64,000 nucleotides of DNA, from positions 211,501 through 275,500 of the forward strand of contig JAUFRC010000002.1 in NCBI GenBank assembly GCA_030410095.1, given 5' to 3'. The notes under the pieces are model-generated. The model saw only the letters and a program-made list of their open reading frames with translations. It searched no databases and was not told where the DNA came from. Below are positions 29,606 to 39,942 of this stretch, in pieces. The DNA is from Paracoccus cavernae. GTDB taxonomy: Bacteria > Pseudomonadota > Alphaproteobacteria > Rhodobacterales > Rhodobacteraceae. A program made the position numbers and the translations under genes. Within the stretch, counting starts at the first letter, position 1, and every line of letters starts with the position of its first letter.

Positions 29606-30495
29606 ATGGCCACGATCACCGATCCGCAGACCTTGGCCTTCATCGCCGCGACCGAGGCCGCCTATCCCGCCGATGCGAACGGTGCCAGCGCCGAGGAAAA
29701 CCGGCGCTATTACAACCAGATGTGCAGCTTGTTCTATCGTGGACGTCCAGAGGGCCTCCCCGTCACGGATCGCGCGATCGCCGGCGTGCGCTGCCGCATC
29801 TACGGAGCGGAAACGCCGGTCGTCGTGCTTTACGCCCATGGCGGCGGCTATATCGTCGGCGGGCTCGAAAGCCATGACGACATTTGCGCCGAGATTGCGG
29901 ATGCCACCGGCCTGCAGGTTGTCGCGGTCGATTATCGTCTCGCGCCGGAATACCGTTTTCCCGCGCAAATCGGCGACGTCGGCGCGGTTTGGGAGGCATT
30001 GGACCGCCCCGGCGTGGTCGTGGGCGATAGTGCGGGGCCTGTCTGGTCGCGGCGCTGTGTCTGGATCTGCGCCAAAGCGGGCGGATGCCTTTGGGACAGG
30101 TTCTGATCTACCCCGGACTGGGCGGCGACGGCTCGGCACCATCCTATCACGAGAATGCCGAAGCGCCTTTGCTGCGCAGCAGCGATCTCGCGGGCTATAG
30201 CCAAGCGCTTCTGGGTGACCAAATCCCGACCGAGCTTTCCGCCCCTTTGCTGGCCGGTGATCTCGAAGGGCTGGCGCCCGCTTTCATCGTTTCGGCCGAT
30301 GTCGATCCTTTGCGTGACGACAGCCGCGACTATGCCGCCAAGCTGGCGGCGGCGGGTGTTCCGGTGACCTGGCGCAACGAGGCGCAGCTTCCGCACGGCT
30401 ATCTGCGCGCGCGCGCCAGTTCCGACCGTGCAAGGCGCAGCTTTGGCGCAATTCTGGTGGCCATTGCGCGATTTTCCGGTGCCGAGCGCTGGTAG
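29606..30495 (+). CDS. Alpha/beta hydrolase fold-3 esterase (one frame break)
   Basis: About 296 aa after repair. The acetyl-esterase/HSL-type fold shows the oxyanion motif HGGGYIVGG and the nucleophile elbow G-D-S-A-G. ADVDPLRDDS supplies the Asp and LPHGYLR the His. The frame changes right after the nucleophile near 30035 (GCGGGGCC; one more G gives GDSAGACLVAALCLDL). It starts 2 bp past the ABC ATPase stop and closes the carnitine operon. A short-chain acylcarnitine hydrolase that frees L-carnitine, as found in Pseudomonas carnitine loci, is a reasonable guess; sequence alone gives only an esterase. Confidence 0.8.
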
Positions 30496-30506
30496 CAATC
30501 CGCAAA

Positions 30507-31529
30507 ATGGCGCAGAATATGCGGATGCAAAGCCTGTTCTCCTCTCTCCCGTGCCCCCGCCTTCGGATCCCCCGCATCGCGACCTGACCCGTCCGGCGCA
30601 TTGGCAGCAGGCCGAGGCCGAACAAGCCCCCGCTTTGGCCCGCGCGGCCGCAGCGCTCGGCGCGCTCGATGCCGCGATCGAGGATGCGCCTTGGCTCTTG
30701 CCGCGCCTCGCCTTGATCGAGATCGAGGCGATGCTCGCCGCACAGGGCATCACGCAAAACAGCGAAGATATCGGCCGCGATCTGCTGGCTGCTTGGGGTG
30801 GTGCGGATGCCGAGGGTTGATGCAGGCGCGATGGGCGATGCGTCGCCTCGCGCCCGAACAGGCCGTGGACGAAGCGCCGCTCAAACGGCCGGTGCCCCGA
30901 GATCTGCGCAATTTTCTGGGGCTGCACCGCGTCGAGGTCTCGGGTCTCGCCGAGGATCAGGTGCAGCGTCCCGCGGGCGATGATTTCGACGCGGCAAGCA
31001 GCGGCTTTCTCAAGGCTTTCGACCGGATCTCTGGGCGTCACCCCCTGACCCGCGCGGCTGCGGCCTTGCCATTCTGGCGCCTCTCCGGCCTCTCGCCGGT
31101 CGAGGATGTGATCGAAGGCGCAAGTTTTGCGGCATTGGTGGCCGTGCAGGACCTGCCCTTTCTGGGCTTCGCCCCGCTCGGTCGTCACGGCCGGACCATC
31201 TGGCGGCTTGGAGGTACCCCCTCGGAGCGGTTGGCGCATACGCTCGAAGCCTTCCGCGCAGGCGCAAGCGATGCCCGCGCCGAGCTGCGCAGGCTGCGGC
31301 ACTGGCGGGCGGATCTTTGAGAGCTGTGGCGCGGATGAAGGGCGAAACCCCCGCCCGCATGATCGAGGCCGCGCTTTTGCGGCCATTGGTCGGCACCGAG
31401 GATATCGAGCGGGCTTTGGGCATCTCGCGCGATAGCGCCGAACGCGGTTTGGCGCGGCTGCAAGAGATGGGGATCTTGCGCGAGATTACCGGCCGCGGCC
31501 GCTTCCGCCTATGGACCGCGGGCCGCTGA
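30507..31529 (+). CDS. Putative helix-turn-helix DNA-binding protein, DUF1612-like (three frame breaks)
   Basis: About 341 aa if repaired. I do not firmly recognise it. The C-terminal 65 residues (ARMIEAALLRPLVGTEDIERALGIS, then LREITGRGRFRLW) are a winged helix-turn-helix that resembles the C-terminus of DUF1612/HTH proteins, which are common on rhizobial and roseobacter replicons. The N-terminal part is helical and Ala-rich (LARAAAALGALDAAIEDAP). Breaks near 30543 (CCCG), 30816 (GAGGGTT) and 31316 (CTTTG) each fit one lost base and join the three pieces. The start at 30507 is tentative. The convergent sulfotransferase-type gene follows after a shared hairpin. Confidence 0.55.
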
Positions 31530-31531
31530 GG

Positions 31532-31557
31532 CAAGCCGCGCGGGTTAGCGCGGCTTG
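31532..31557. terminator. Hairpin between convergent HTH and sulfotransferase genes
   Basis: 9-bp stem CAAGCCGCG / CGCGGCTTG with an 8-base loop, followed on the plus strand by ATCTTTTG. It overlaps the end of the sulfotransferase-type gene. Confidence 0.65.
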
Positions 31558-32853
31558 ATCTTTTGACCAGACGCGAGGCCGCCCGCAGCGGTGCCGACAC
31601 GCGCCACGACGTGCTGCCATAAAGCGCGGCAACGGTATGTTCGAGCTGGGCCAGAGTTTTGGCGTCGATTTGGCCACGCTCCCGCAATGCGTCGCGTTCG
31701 GCCGTCAGCGCTATGGATTTGACGCTTTGCTGATCCAGACGGAACTCATGTGATTCAATCACCGATTGCAGCGCGGCCGTGCGCTTTTCATAATCGGCAC
31801 GCAACTCCGACAGGGCTTGCTCGCGTTCCTCCAAGTCGCGATCAAGCGCTTCCTTTTGTTGCTGCAGAGCCTCGTTTCGGGCGGTCAAATCACCAAGGCT
31901 TTGGACCAGCCTGTCACGCTCGGCTGCCAGATCCGCATGGGCCTGACGGGCGAGCTTTCCTGCCGAGAACAGGCCCTGTGCATTCTCTGCCAGGCCCGCG
32001 ACATTGGCCGACGCCTCACGGACTTTTTCGTTAATCGCATCAAGCACCGCATAATCAGACGCCTGCTCGCCCTCAGTGACCCAGCGCTCGAGCACGGCGT
32101 AAACCGTCGCGACCCAATCGGGCAAAGGCTCTGACGCGGGGTCGAGAAATGGCGCAACTCGCCGGTCAGGAAGTCGTCCAATTCCGGTGCCGCCTCTTGC
32201 AGATCGCGCGGCCAGTCAAAACCGAGCCCGTCCGAAATCTTGCCGACTGTGACGCGCCAGTCGTCGAGCACCTCGTCGAAATTGGTAAAGACCCGCGCCA
32301 TGCCGCGTGAATCGGCTTCGGCATCAAGCACATGGCGCAACCACAGGATCTGGCTGTATTCCGGATCATAGTCCCACCACCGTTGCAACGAGCGCGCGAC
32401 ATCCATCGGATGACGATGCGTATGCACGACAAGCGGCGTGATCCCCGCGGCTTCAAGCGCAGGAAGCCAAAAGGGCAGGAGGCGGCAAATACGCGGATCC
32501 TTGAGGAAAAAGAGCGAAGACTGCCCGAATTCGCGTTCGATATCGATTTTCGCGCGCTCGCCGAATTGCGTCAGCCCTTCGCTTTGCAACCATTCGCGCG
32601 GCAGATTGCGGCAATCCCACCAGCTCGTATTTGCAGCGGCGAGCAAATCCTCATTCAGTTGCGTGACGATATTGGATTCGAAAAAGCCTTTGGCATTCAT
32701 TTCGGTACCGGCGGCGAGATCGCCTGGTGCATCCGCACCCATTAAGCCCATGACCCCTGAAAGGGCCGAAGTGCCCGAGCGATGCATGCCCAGCATCAGC
32801 AAAACGCGTCTTCCGCTTATGGCTTGGGGTGCTTGATCGGTATGGCCGCTCAT
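31545..32853 (-). CDS. Sulfotransferase-family protein with C-terminal coiled coil (two frame breaks)
   Basis: About 436 aa after repair. Residues about 12-250 form a PAPS-dependent sulfotransferase fold: the P-loop-like LMLGMHRSGTSALSGV, FLKDPRI and the 3'-phosphate site HTHRHPMDVARSL. Residues about 280-400 are a long heptad-rich helix (LAAERDRLVQSLGDLTARNE and onward). The end YGSTSWRVSAPLRAASRLVKKIKPR is a tail often seen on polysaccharide glycosyltransferases. Breaks: near 32130 (GACGCGGGG, joins FSTP to LPDWVATV) and the AAAA run near 31555 that gives KKIKPR and the stop. The start is the ATG at 32853. Probably sulfates a surface glycan (inference). Confidence 0.75.
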
Positions 32854-32986
32854 CTGTCTCACTTTCACGCCCAAGCATCGGACCAGAAAGGGCTTTCACC
32901 CCGGGTCTTAGGCAAATCGTATAAATACCATTATTCTCAGTCTCTTACGCATATAACGAAATTGTTACCATTGCGTCAAACAATGT

Positions 32987-33013
32987 TTAGCCGCCCCGAG
33001 AAGGGGCGGCTAA
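32987..33013 (-). terminator. Terminator of the glycosyltransferase pair
   Basis: Perfect 11-bp stem TTAGCCGCCCC / GGGGCGGCTAA with a 5-base loop, 40-75 bp beyond the stop of the family 2 glycosyltransferase on the minus strand. Confidence 0.8.
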
Positions 33014-33087
33014 CGAACAGAAAAGAATTCGAATGAAGCGGAAAGTGTCGCATTAATGCGGCAGCAGGTGAGCGCGAGATTGCCCGA

Positions 33088-33981
33088 TCAGACCCGAACG
33101 ATTGCGGGCTTGAAGCGGTAGCCGTCCCAAATCGCCTTGTAAATCTTGCGCTTGAGCTCTGAGGAGACCTGACCTGCTCGCATCTGCCCGCGCACGTTTC
33201 TGGCAAAGGACAAGACCCCCATCAGGCCGCGCTCGCGCCGGTGATAAGAGGCCTCGTTGCGCGCGCCATAGGCGAATTTCCAGACGTTCTTGTCGGTAAT
33301 CAGGCTGAAGTTGACGCCTTTGTTTTCGGGCGTGTCGTGAATGACGCGGCTGTCTGGGACAAAAATGCCGGGGTAGGATCGCGCAATCCGGCGCGTATAT
33401 TCGGCGTCGTCGAACCAGATGAAATAATCGGCGATCGGCAATCCGTGATCGGCAACTGCCCATCGCGGGATCAGAACGGAAACGAAAGAGCAGGAGACAA
33501 CCAGAGTATAAAGCGTCTCGCGGCTTAGAAAGCGCGGCCAATCCCATACCGGCGCGGGGACATTCATCTCGCAAAGCGAGCCGTCGATCCATTCGACGCG
33601 CGAACAGGCAAAGCTCGGGCGCCATTGATAGCGCGCCTCGAAATCACGGATGCCGTTCAGAAGTTCTTCGAGCGCATCCGGTTCGGGATAGGCATCATCA
33701 TCGGAAATCCACAGATAATGCGCGCCCTCCGCATAGGCGATCTTCATGCCCTCGTGGAAACCACCGGCTCCGCCGACGTTTTTGGGCAGTTTGATATACC
33801 GCACCTCGGGCATGTTTTTGGCGGCGACCACTTGCTCTGTATCATCGGTCGAGGCGTTGTCGACGACATAGATCGTATCCGCGCGCCGGGTCTGAAGCGC
33901 CAGAGCATCCAACACGCGGGCGAGCTTGTCCGACCGGTTATAGGTTACGATCACGGCAGCAACTTGGCTGAGCATGGTCAT
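33088..33981 (-). CDS. Family 2 glycosyltransferase, GlfT-like
   Basis: 297 aa, intact. A GT-A fold enzyme that moves a sugar from a nucleotide donor to a growing glycan at the cytoplasmic membrane face. The N-terminus has AAVIVTYNRSDKLARVLDAL and VDNASTDDTE; the metal-binding acidic motif is WISDDDAYPEPDALEELL. The VGGAGGFHEGMKIAYAEGA block is typical of rhamnosyl/galactofuranosyl transferases of the GlfT group. Since glf lies 4 kb away, UDP-galactofuranose is the likely donor (inference). The ATG overlaps the stop of the upstream glycosyltransferase (ATGA). Confidence 0.85.
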   Translation of the reverse strand: MTMLSQVAAVIVTYNRSDKLARVLDALALQTRRADTIYVVDNASTDDTEQVVAAKNMPEVRYIKLPKNVGGAGGFHEGMKIAYAEGAHYLWISDDDAYPEPDALEELLNGIRDFEARYQWRPSFACSRVEWIDGSLCEMNVPAPVWDWPRFLSRETLYTLVVSCSFVSVLIPRWAVADHGLPIADYFIWFDDAEYTRRIARSYPGIFVPDSRVIHDTPENKGVNFSLITDKNVWKFAYGARNEASYHRRERGLMGVLSFARNVRGQMRAGQVSSELKRKIYKAIWDGYRFKPAIVRV

Positions 33982-35594
33982 AGGCTGGGCTCCATTCCTT
34001 CGGCGACGGCTTGATAAATCGGCATGAGAACTTCTTTCGCGGTCGGATCCGCGGCGAGTTGCCGGTAACGGCGATGAAGCGCTTCCTGCATTTTCATGAT
34101 GAAATTCCCGTCACGCCAAAGCCGCTCGACCGCCGCGGCGCTGTCTCGGATCGAAGCTGTGGGCTCGAGGCCGACCATCAGCTCCGGCGGGATGATTTCG
34201 GCCTGGCCACCAACATCGGTGCTGACCGGAATACAGCCGTGCTGGATCGCCTCGTAACAGACCAGTGCGAGCCCTTCGTTGTTGGAGGGCAGCAAAAGGA
34301 TGTCGCTTGCATCCATCAGGGCCGGCACATCGACATTCGCAGGCAGAAACTCAATCACGCCCTGCAGGCCGAGCCGGCGTACGAGAGCCTCTGTCGCGGG
34401 TCGCATCACCCCTTCGCCGACCATTTTGACGCGCAAATCAACGCCGTTCTTGCGCGCCCATTTCACAAGAGTCTTCACGGTATAGACAACGACAAGTGGG
34501 CGTTTTTGATATTGGTACCGCCCGATATAGGCGATGTTGAGGACCTTTTTCCTGCCTCCATCGTGACCGGCGGCAGGGTGATTTCTTCTTCGCTGCGCGT
34601 GAGCATCCGCCCCAGAAGCACCTTGTCGCGGTGATGGAAGCGGGTGTCGAAGAAGGTTTTCAACTGGTTGCTGATCACATGCTGGAAATCGATATAATTC
34701 GTCCAAACACCTGAAATTCTTGGATATCCACCGTCATTATATTCGACGATATGGGTGGAATCGATCACCGTGATCTGCGGGATCGTTGCACGGATATGTG
34801 CAAGTGCCGCATAGATAGGCGTGCAGTGGTGGATGTGGATCAGACGGATGTTTTCCTGCTCGATCAATTTGACCAGAAAGCGGGGCCAGAGATGGTGGGG
34901 CAAGAACCGGTCGACGCGGATGAACTGCACGTCGGGGTGATTGGGCAGGCGATCGGCCAAGCGCTGTAGCGCCGGAACAGAGGCGACGACGATCACCCTC
35001 AGACCGGCTTCGAGGGCCCAGTTCACCGTATCGAAGGCAAGCTTTTCGGCGCCGCCGACTTCGAGCCAATGGAAGCCGACCAGAACGGCGGGGCGCTGGT
35101 CCGACGCAGGGCGCTCCTCGACCGGAAGCAAGCCAGGGCAATAGGCGAGCGACCTCCAACTGTGCCGCTCAGACGACTTATTCCAGCGCCGCATCTCGAC
35201 CGCATAACGGATCTTTTCGTACAAGAGAGGCGAGGCGCGATAGATCCACTTGATGCGACCGGCAGGGCCCAATTGTCACCGTCAAAGGCCAGTTCGCCCT
35301 TGGTCGGCGGCGGCGGAATATCGAGAGAAACCGATGCTTTCGGTGCATGTTCATAGGGTTCGGGAACGACATCTTGCCGAGAAAAGCCGCGCGGAACACC
35401 TCCGGCTGAATGGTCTGCTCTCCTTCATGCACATGAGGATGTGCGTACCGCGGGTCGCGGCCTTCGTTCAGGAAGAGCGACAGCTTGCGATCGTCGAAAA
35501 GCCGCTGGTAGATCGCTTTGGCCTCGGTCAGCTCCCGTTCGAAATGCTCGCGTTCAAGCAAAAGAGGCTGCGGTTTCGGCGCACGGGTCTTCAC
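33978..35594 (-). CDS. Family 4 glycosyltransferase with N-terminal extension (three frame breaks)
   Basis: About 539 aa after repair. A GT-B glycosyltransferase: the acceptor domain shows FHWLEVGGAEKLAFDTV, and the donor domain has IAYIGRYQYQKRP, then GVIEFLPANVDVPALMDASDILLLPSNNEGLALVCYEA with the E-x7-E pattern. About 130 residues before the GT part are extra. Breaks: near 35350 (CACCGAAAG), 35265 (GGGCCCTGCC) and 34545 (GGAAAAAGG). The start is the GTG at 35594, preceded by AAGGA 7 bp away; a GTG 30 bp upstream is also possible. ATGA overlap with the GT2 gene indicates one operon. Confidence 0.78.
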
Positions 35595-35832
35595 GAAGGT
35601 ATCCTTTCTCGGGACCAAATACACAACATTCGTTTAGTGGGGTAGACATCAGACATAAAGGCTAAAACTCGGTGCCCGAAGGTCACTTTTCGACAGCTTC
35701 GCCTGATTTCGCGCAGAAAATATCACGAGTGGCATCTTCCAGCCCATCACGGAAACGTGTAGCTGGAATGTGAAACCGCGCTTAGGTTAAACCAACATAA
35801 ATCTGGGCGTATCGGCTGAGCGGAGGTGCAAC

Positions 35833-36632
35833 ATGCATAATGTCAAAATCAATCCTGCCATCAGGAACTTGCTTGAATCGCGCCATATCTTCCCGAAGGT
35901 CGGCGGCGAGACGTCATCCTTCGACCGCATAGAACGCATCATATTCGACGAGAAACTCAAGGTCTCGGATTTCACGTTGCATTTCGTGCGCGAGGGGCGG
36001 CTGATGATCCTCGGATCGCTAGGTTACATGAGTTACGCCCATTCGCCGATCCATCGTTTTTCTACCGGCGCCTTCTGCTCGATTGCATCCGATCTCAAAA
36101 TGATGCGGGCCAATCATCCGCATGAGCGCGTATCGACCCATCCGCTCAGCTTTGGTCCCTATTACATCGGCCTTGCGCGCGAGCTGGGGGCCAAGTCGAC
36201 CAAGATCGCGTCCCGTTACAACGGAATGCCGGGGCCTGCAAAGATCCAAAACGACGTCTGGATTGCCGCGGACGTCACGATCGCAGGCGATATTACCATT
36301 GGAACGGGTGCAGTTATCGCGGGTGGGGCCGTCGTCACCAAAGACGTTCCGCCCTATGCGATCGTCGGCGGCGTTCCTGCCAAAGTGATCAAATACCGCT
36401 TCCCGCCGGAGTTGATCGCCCGCCTTTGGCGACCGAATGGTGGAACTATCCGCTCGAGGTTCTTGCCGAGTTCAGCTTTGACGATCCCGAGGCATTTTGC
36501 ACTGCCTTCGAGAGAAGAAAATCCGAATTCAAAAGAAAGAGCCACGCTGGTTTGTCGCAAAAGATATCATGGCTCTTGCCTGAAACGGCGTTGAAGAATG
36601 ACGGAAAACAGTCATGCTTCCGTCATTCTTGA
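35833..36632 (+). CDS. Hexapeptide acetyltransferase, CatB/XAT type (one frame break)
   Basis: About 266 aa after repair. A left-handed beta-helix acyltransferase that O-acetylates a sugar or antibiotic with acetyl-CoA. The His-containing region PHERVSTHPLSF and the repeat stretch IQNDVWIAADVTIAGDITIGTG, then VVTKDVPPYAIVGGVPAKVI, are family hallmarks. The frame changes near 36425 (CGCCTTTGGCG); one more T gives ARLLATEWWNYPLEVLAEF. In a polysaccharide locus, glycan O-acetylation is more likely than drug inactivation. Its last 10 bases overlap the convergent neighbour. Confidence 0.8.
36594..36630. repeat. Perfect 13-bp inverted repeat across two convergent stop codons
   Basis: AAGAATGACGGAA and TTCCGTCATTCTT with an 11-base spacer. 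It covers the last codons of both the acetyltransferase and the convergent sulfotransferase-like gene. It could work as a shared terminator although there is no U tract. Confidence 0.6.
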
Positions 36633-37737
36633 AGGTTTGAATATCCCCTGATCCAGGCATGGGCATCATCGGAAAGCTTCGAGTTCAGCAGATAGGTCTT
36701 CAAACGGGGCAGACAATCATTCGAAGCGTCAAGTTCGGTAACAGCCCTGACCCTGCCGAAATCGGCCGGATCATCAAAGAAATGATCATTTTGGGACAGA
36801 CGCCTGATTATTTTCAGAGAGTCTTGATAATGTTCCACCAAAATTTCACGATTCTTGGTGCCAAACATTTCCACATCCGCCTCGGGCATATGTGGCACTT
36901 TTTTGATCCCGCCGATCAAATTGTGAACAAGCTCGAGTGCTTGGTTTCTCGGGAGCTCGACCAAGGCACGCCGCCCGACTTCCGCGAATGCGGAGGGGAT
37001 GGACGGGTTGAAGTCACCGGGATCAACAAGGCCGGAAGGGAAGGAAATGCCGGAATTTTTGACAAAGTCCTGAACGACCCCGCCTTTTTTGATAAAGCTG
37101 TCAAAGTTGCGGACAACCACGCGCGCTTTGGGGAAATGCTCCAACCAGGTTTCGACCATTTTGCCATGTTGGACATGCGCGGACGACGAATAGTGGTTAA
37201 AGCCCTCACCGCGAAGTGGTCGAATTTTCTCGCCGAACTTCAACCTTTGGCGGTGCCATGACGAGAGATAGTTGTCCGGACGCCGCAGATTCGCATAAAT
37301 CGTGACATCGTGATGCGCGAGCCGGTTGGCCAGCCGCGCGATGGATTTCTGTTGCTCGGTATGGCTGAAGAGCGCGAAGACCTCGGAGCAAATCAACAAA
37401 GCTTTTGGTTCAAGCGCTTTGATCTGGTTCTCGATCATCTCGAACATTTGAAAGCCGGATGGAACCTTTTCGTAGTAATGCGGAACGCCGTGGAATCTTC
37501 TTCGGTTTTCAGAACCAAGGCCAACGCATTATGCGGCTCGGTCACGTTCAGCTTGTCGCTGATCCAATCGAAATCGCGCCCGTTCCGGAGCGCCGCCATA
37601 TTATGTGCAACGCCCTGACTTTCGACCGACGGATAAAGGATTCCCGCCTTCAGCAGGGCGTGAAAGTTACGCGATAGAAAACGCTGAAGCGAAGTCGAGC
37701 CAGTTTTGAAATGCCCGATAAAGAGGATGACCTTCAT
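36623..37737 (-). CDS. Sulfotransferase-like protein (one frame break)
   Basis: About 371 aa after repair. The N-terminus KVILFIGHFKTGSTSLQRFL has the PAPS-binding P-loop pattern G-H-x-K-T-G-S-T-S-L, and the next helix (NFHALLKAGILYPS) is typical of this family. The rest matches no domain I know well; RVVVRNFDSFIKKGGVVQDFV resembles the region after the 3'-phosphate site. The frame changes near 37462 (GGCTTTCAAATG); one more C gives HPAFQMFEMIENQIKALEP. It sits between the acetyltransferase and glf, so a role in glycan modification is likely. Confidence 0.65.
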
Positions 37738-37775
37738 GATGAAACCAAGCCGGCAAAAGCCGCCTTTTCCCTTTC

Positions 37776-38925
37776 TTATAGCGGGTTTACGTTGAAGGCA
37801 GGCATTTTCTTGCCTTCATTCAATGCATTCAACCACGCCCGACCGCAGTCCAAAGCCTCGCGGATTGTCACATCCATATCGAGATAACGATAGGTTCCGA
37901 GCCGGCCAACAAAGGTCACCTTTTCTTCCTTTTGGGCCAAGGCGACATAATCAGCCAGCATAGTTTTTCGGCGACCTGCCTGATGGGGTAATAGGGAATG
38001 TCGTCCGGTCCGCAGGCCCGTGAAAACTCGCGGTAGAGCACCGAGCCTTCATGGCTTTCCCAAGAGAGAAATGTTTGTGTTCGGTGATGCGGGTGTATGG
38101 GGTCGCCACATCTCCGTAATTCATGACCGCACAGCCTTGATAATCTCCGTCGAATTCAAAGCGCTCGAAATCCAAGGTACGATAGCCAAGGCGACCCAAT
38201 TCGTAATCGAACCATCCATCAATCGGGCCGGAATAGAAAACATGATCGTAGCTGTCGATTTCATCCCGGGCGACACGCGTGTTCAGGCTCAATTCGATAT
38301 TGGGATGATCGAGAATTGCGGCGATCATCGCGGTATAGCCGTTTTCAGGCATGCCTTGAAACTGATGGAAGAAATAATTGTCGTCGTAATTGAACCGGAC
38401 CGGCAACCGCTTGAGGATGGAGGCCGGCAGTTCGCTCGGGGAACATCCCCATTGTTTGATCGTGTAGCCTTTGAAAAAGGCCTCGTAGAGTTCGGGGCCG
38501 ACGAAGCGAAGGGCTTGCTCTTCGAAGGTTTGCGGATCGGTGATCGATGTATCGGCTTTTTGCTCGAGGAAAAGCCGCGCCTCGTCGGGACGCAAAGTCT
38601 GGCCGAAAAACTGGTTGATTGTATGGAGGTTCACCGGCAGCGAGTAGACGGCCCCCTGAGAGGTGGTCTTAACGCGGTTCTTGTAGGGCAGGAACGTCTC
38701 GAAACGGTTCACATAATCCCAGACCTCGGCGTCATCGGTATGGAAGATATGGGGGCCGTAAACATGCACCATGACGCCGGTCGCAGCATCACGTTCGGTG
38801 TGGCAGTTGCCGCCGATATGGGGACGGCTGTCGGCGATGCTCACGCGGTGGCCGGCCTCCGCCAACATGCGGCCGATCACCGCGCCCGAGAGGCCCGCTC
38901 CGACCATCAAGCAATGCTTAGACAT
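37776..38925 (-). CDS. glf: UDP-galactopyranose mutase Glf (two frame breaks)
   Basis: About 383 aa after repair. Glf is a flavoenzyme that contracts UDP-galactopyranose to UDP-galactofuranose. It has the FAD motif VGAGLSGAVIGRMLAEAG, the conserved GGNCHTE and YGPHIFHT, FKGYTIKQWG, FNYDDNYFFHQFQGMPENGY and, in the middle frame, HEGSVLYREFSRACGPDDIP. Its C-terminus is VGRLGTYRYLDMD. The frame is lost near 38060 (TTCTCTCTTGGG) and near 37965 (GAAAAACT, one A). The start is the ATG at 38925 behind GGGAG. It shows that this locus makes a galactofuranose-containing polysaccharide. Confidence 0.92.
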
Positions 38926-38983
38926 GATTACTCCCGCCTTACGTCTCAATGATTTATAGTGCTATCGCGCAAAGCGGGGCGGT

Positions 38984-39942
38984 TTACAATGCGCCGGAAC
39001 CTGCATTTTTGTATCTGTTGCGCAAGGTTCCGGTCAAATCGCGCAGACCGATCTGGCCCTTTGCGACCATGCGCGCAAGGCGCAAGGGGTTGGCCGCGGT
39101 CACGTCGCTGCGCCCGATGTTGAGGATGGTGCGATGCGTGACCTCGGGACCGGAAAACTGCTCGCGCATCAGGTCGCCCATGACATAAGCGCTGAAAATA
39201 CGCTCGGCGAGAAAGCCGATATAGCGCCGCTGATAGGCCGAACGCCCCTCGGGCTGCCGGCGCCGGTGCACGGCGGCAAGCAGCGGGAACAGCAGCGCGC
39301 TGTAGTGATCGAAAATATCGCGGCGCATGATGAAAATATTTCCGATAATCAATCTGTTGCCACCAAGGGACCGCTCAAAATCCGGTCTGAAATCCGGGCG
39401 CATTTCTGCAATCAGATCGCGCAGGAGGGCCAGATCGCCAGCGTCGTGGCAATGGGCATATTGGGTCTCGACCGAACGCCGCATACGGATCGGTCGCGGT
39501 GCAACCACCGCGCCGAGACTATCCGAGCAAGGCTCCGATCCGCTTCGGCCATATAATTCGCGGCATCGAAGTCCATGACGAAACGCTCGGGGTGGCGCGT
39601 GTCCTGCGGCACCGGCGAAAGATCCAACAGGCGGCGATAATGCATCAGCCCGATCGTGCTCGCGTCGCGGTTGTTCTTCCACGCCCAAAAATGCGCCGTC
39701 AGTTCGCAATATTCCGGATTGAGATGCGAGATATTCTCGCCTGTCGCGTCTCCGGGCATCCCCGCCAACGGCGTTTCGGCGGCGACGCGGCCGACGTGGA
39801 TCGGCTGCAGGGTCGCGCTCGCGATCCGCGGACTTTCCTTGTGATAGGCCAGATAGACACGCGCACCCGACGACGCCGGCACATCCTGCTGCGCCGGCAA
39901 AGCGACCGAAACCACGGGGTCTGGGTAGGGCGGAGAGATCAT
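38984..39942 (-). CDS. DUF4422 domain protein, probable glycosyltransferase (one frame break)
   Basis: About 319 aa after repair. DUF4422 proteins occur in capsular and exopolysaccharide loci and are thought to be glycosyltransferases, not proven. Typical features: LNPEYCELTAHFWAWKNN and IGLMHYRRLLDLSP, and later GNIFIMRRDIFDHY with ERIFSAY. The frame changes near 39535 within GCTCGGATAGTC. The start is the ATG at 39942; an in-frame TTG 9 bp upstream is possible. It lies upstream of glf on the same strand (58 bp apart) and is likely co-transcribed with it. Confidence 0.75.
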
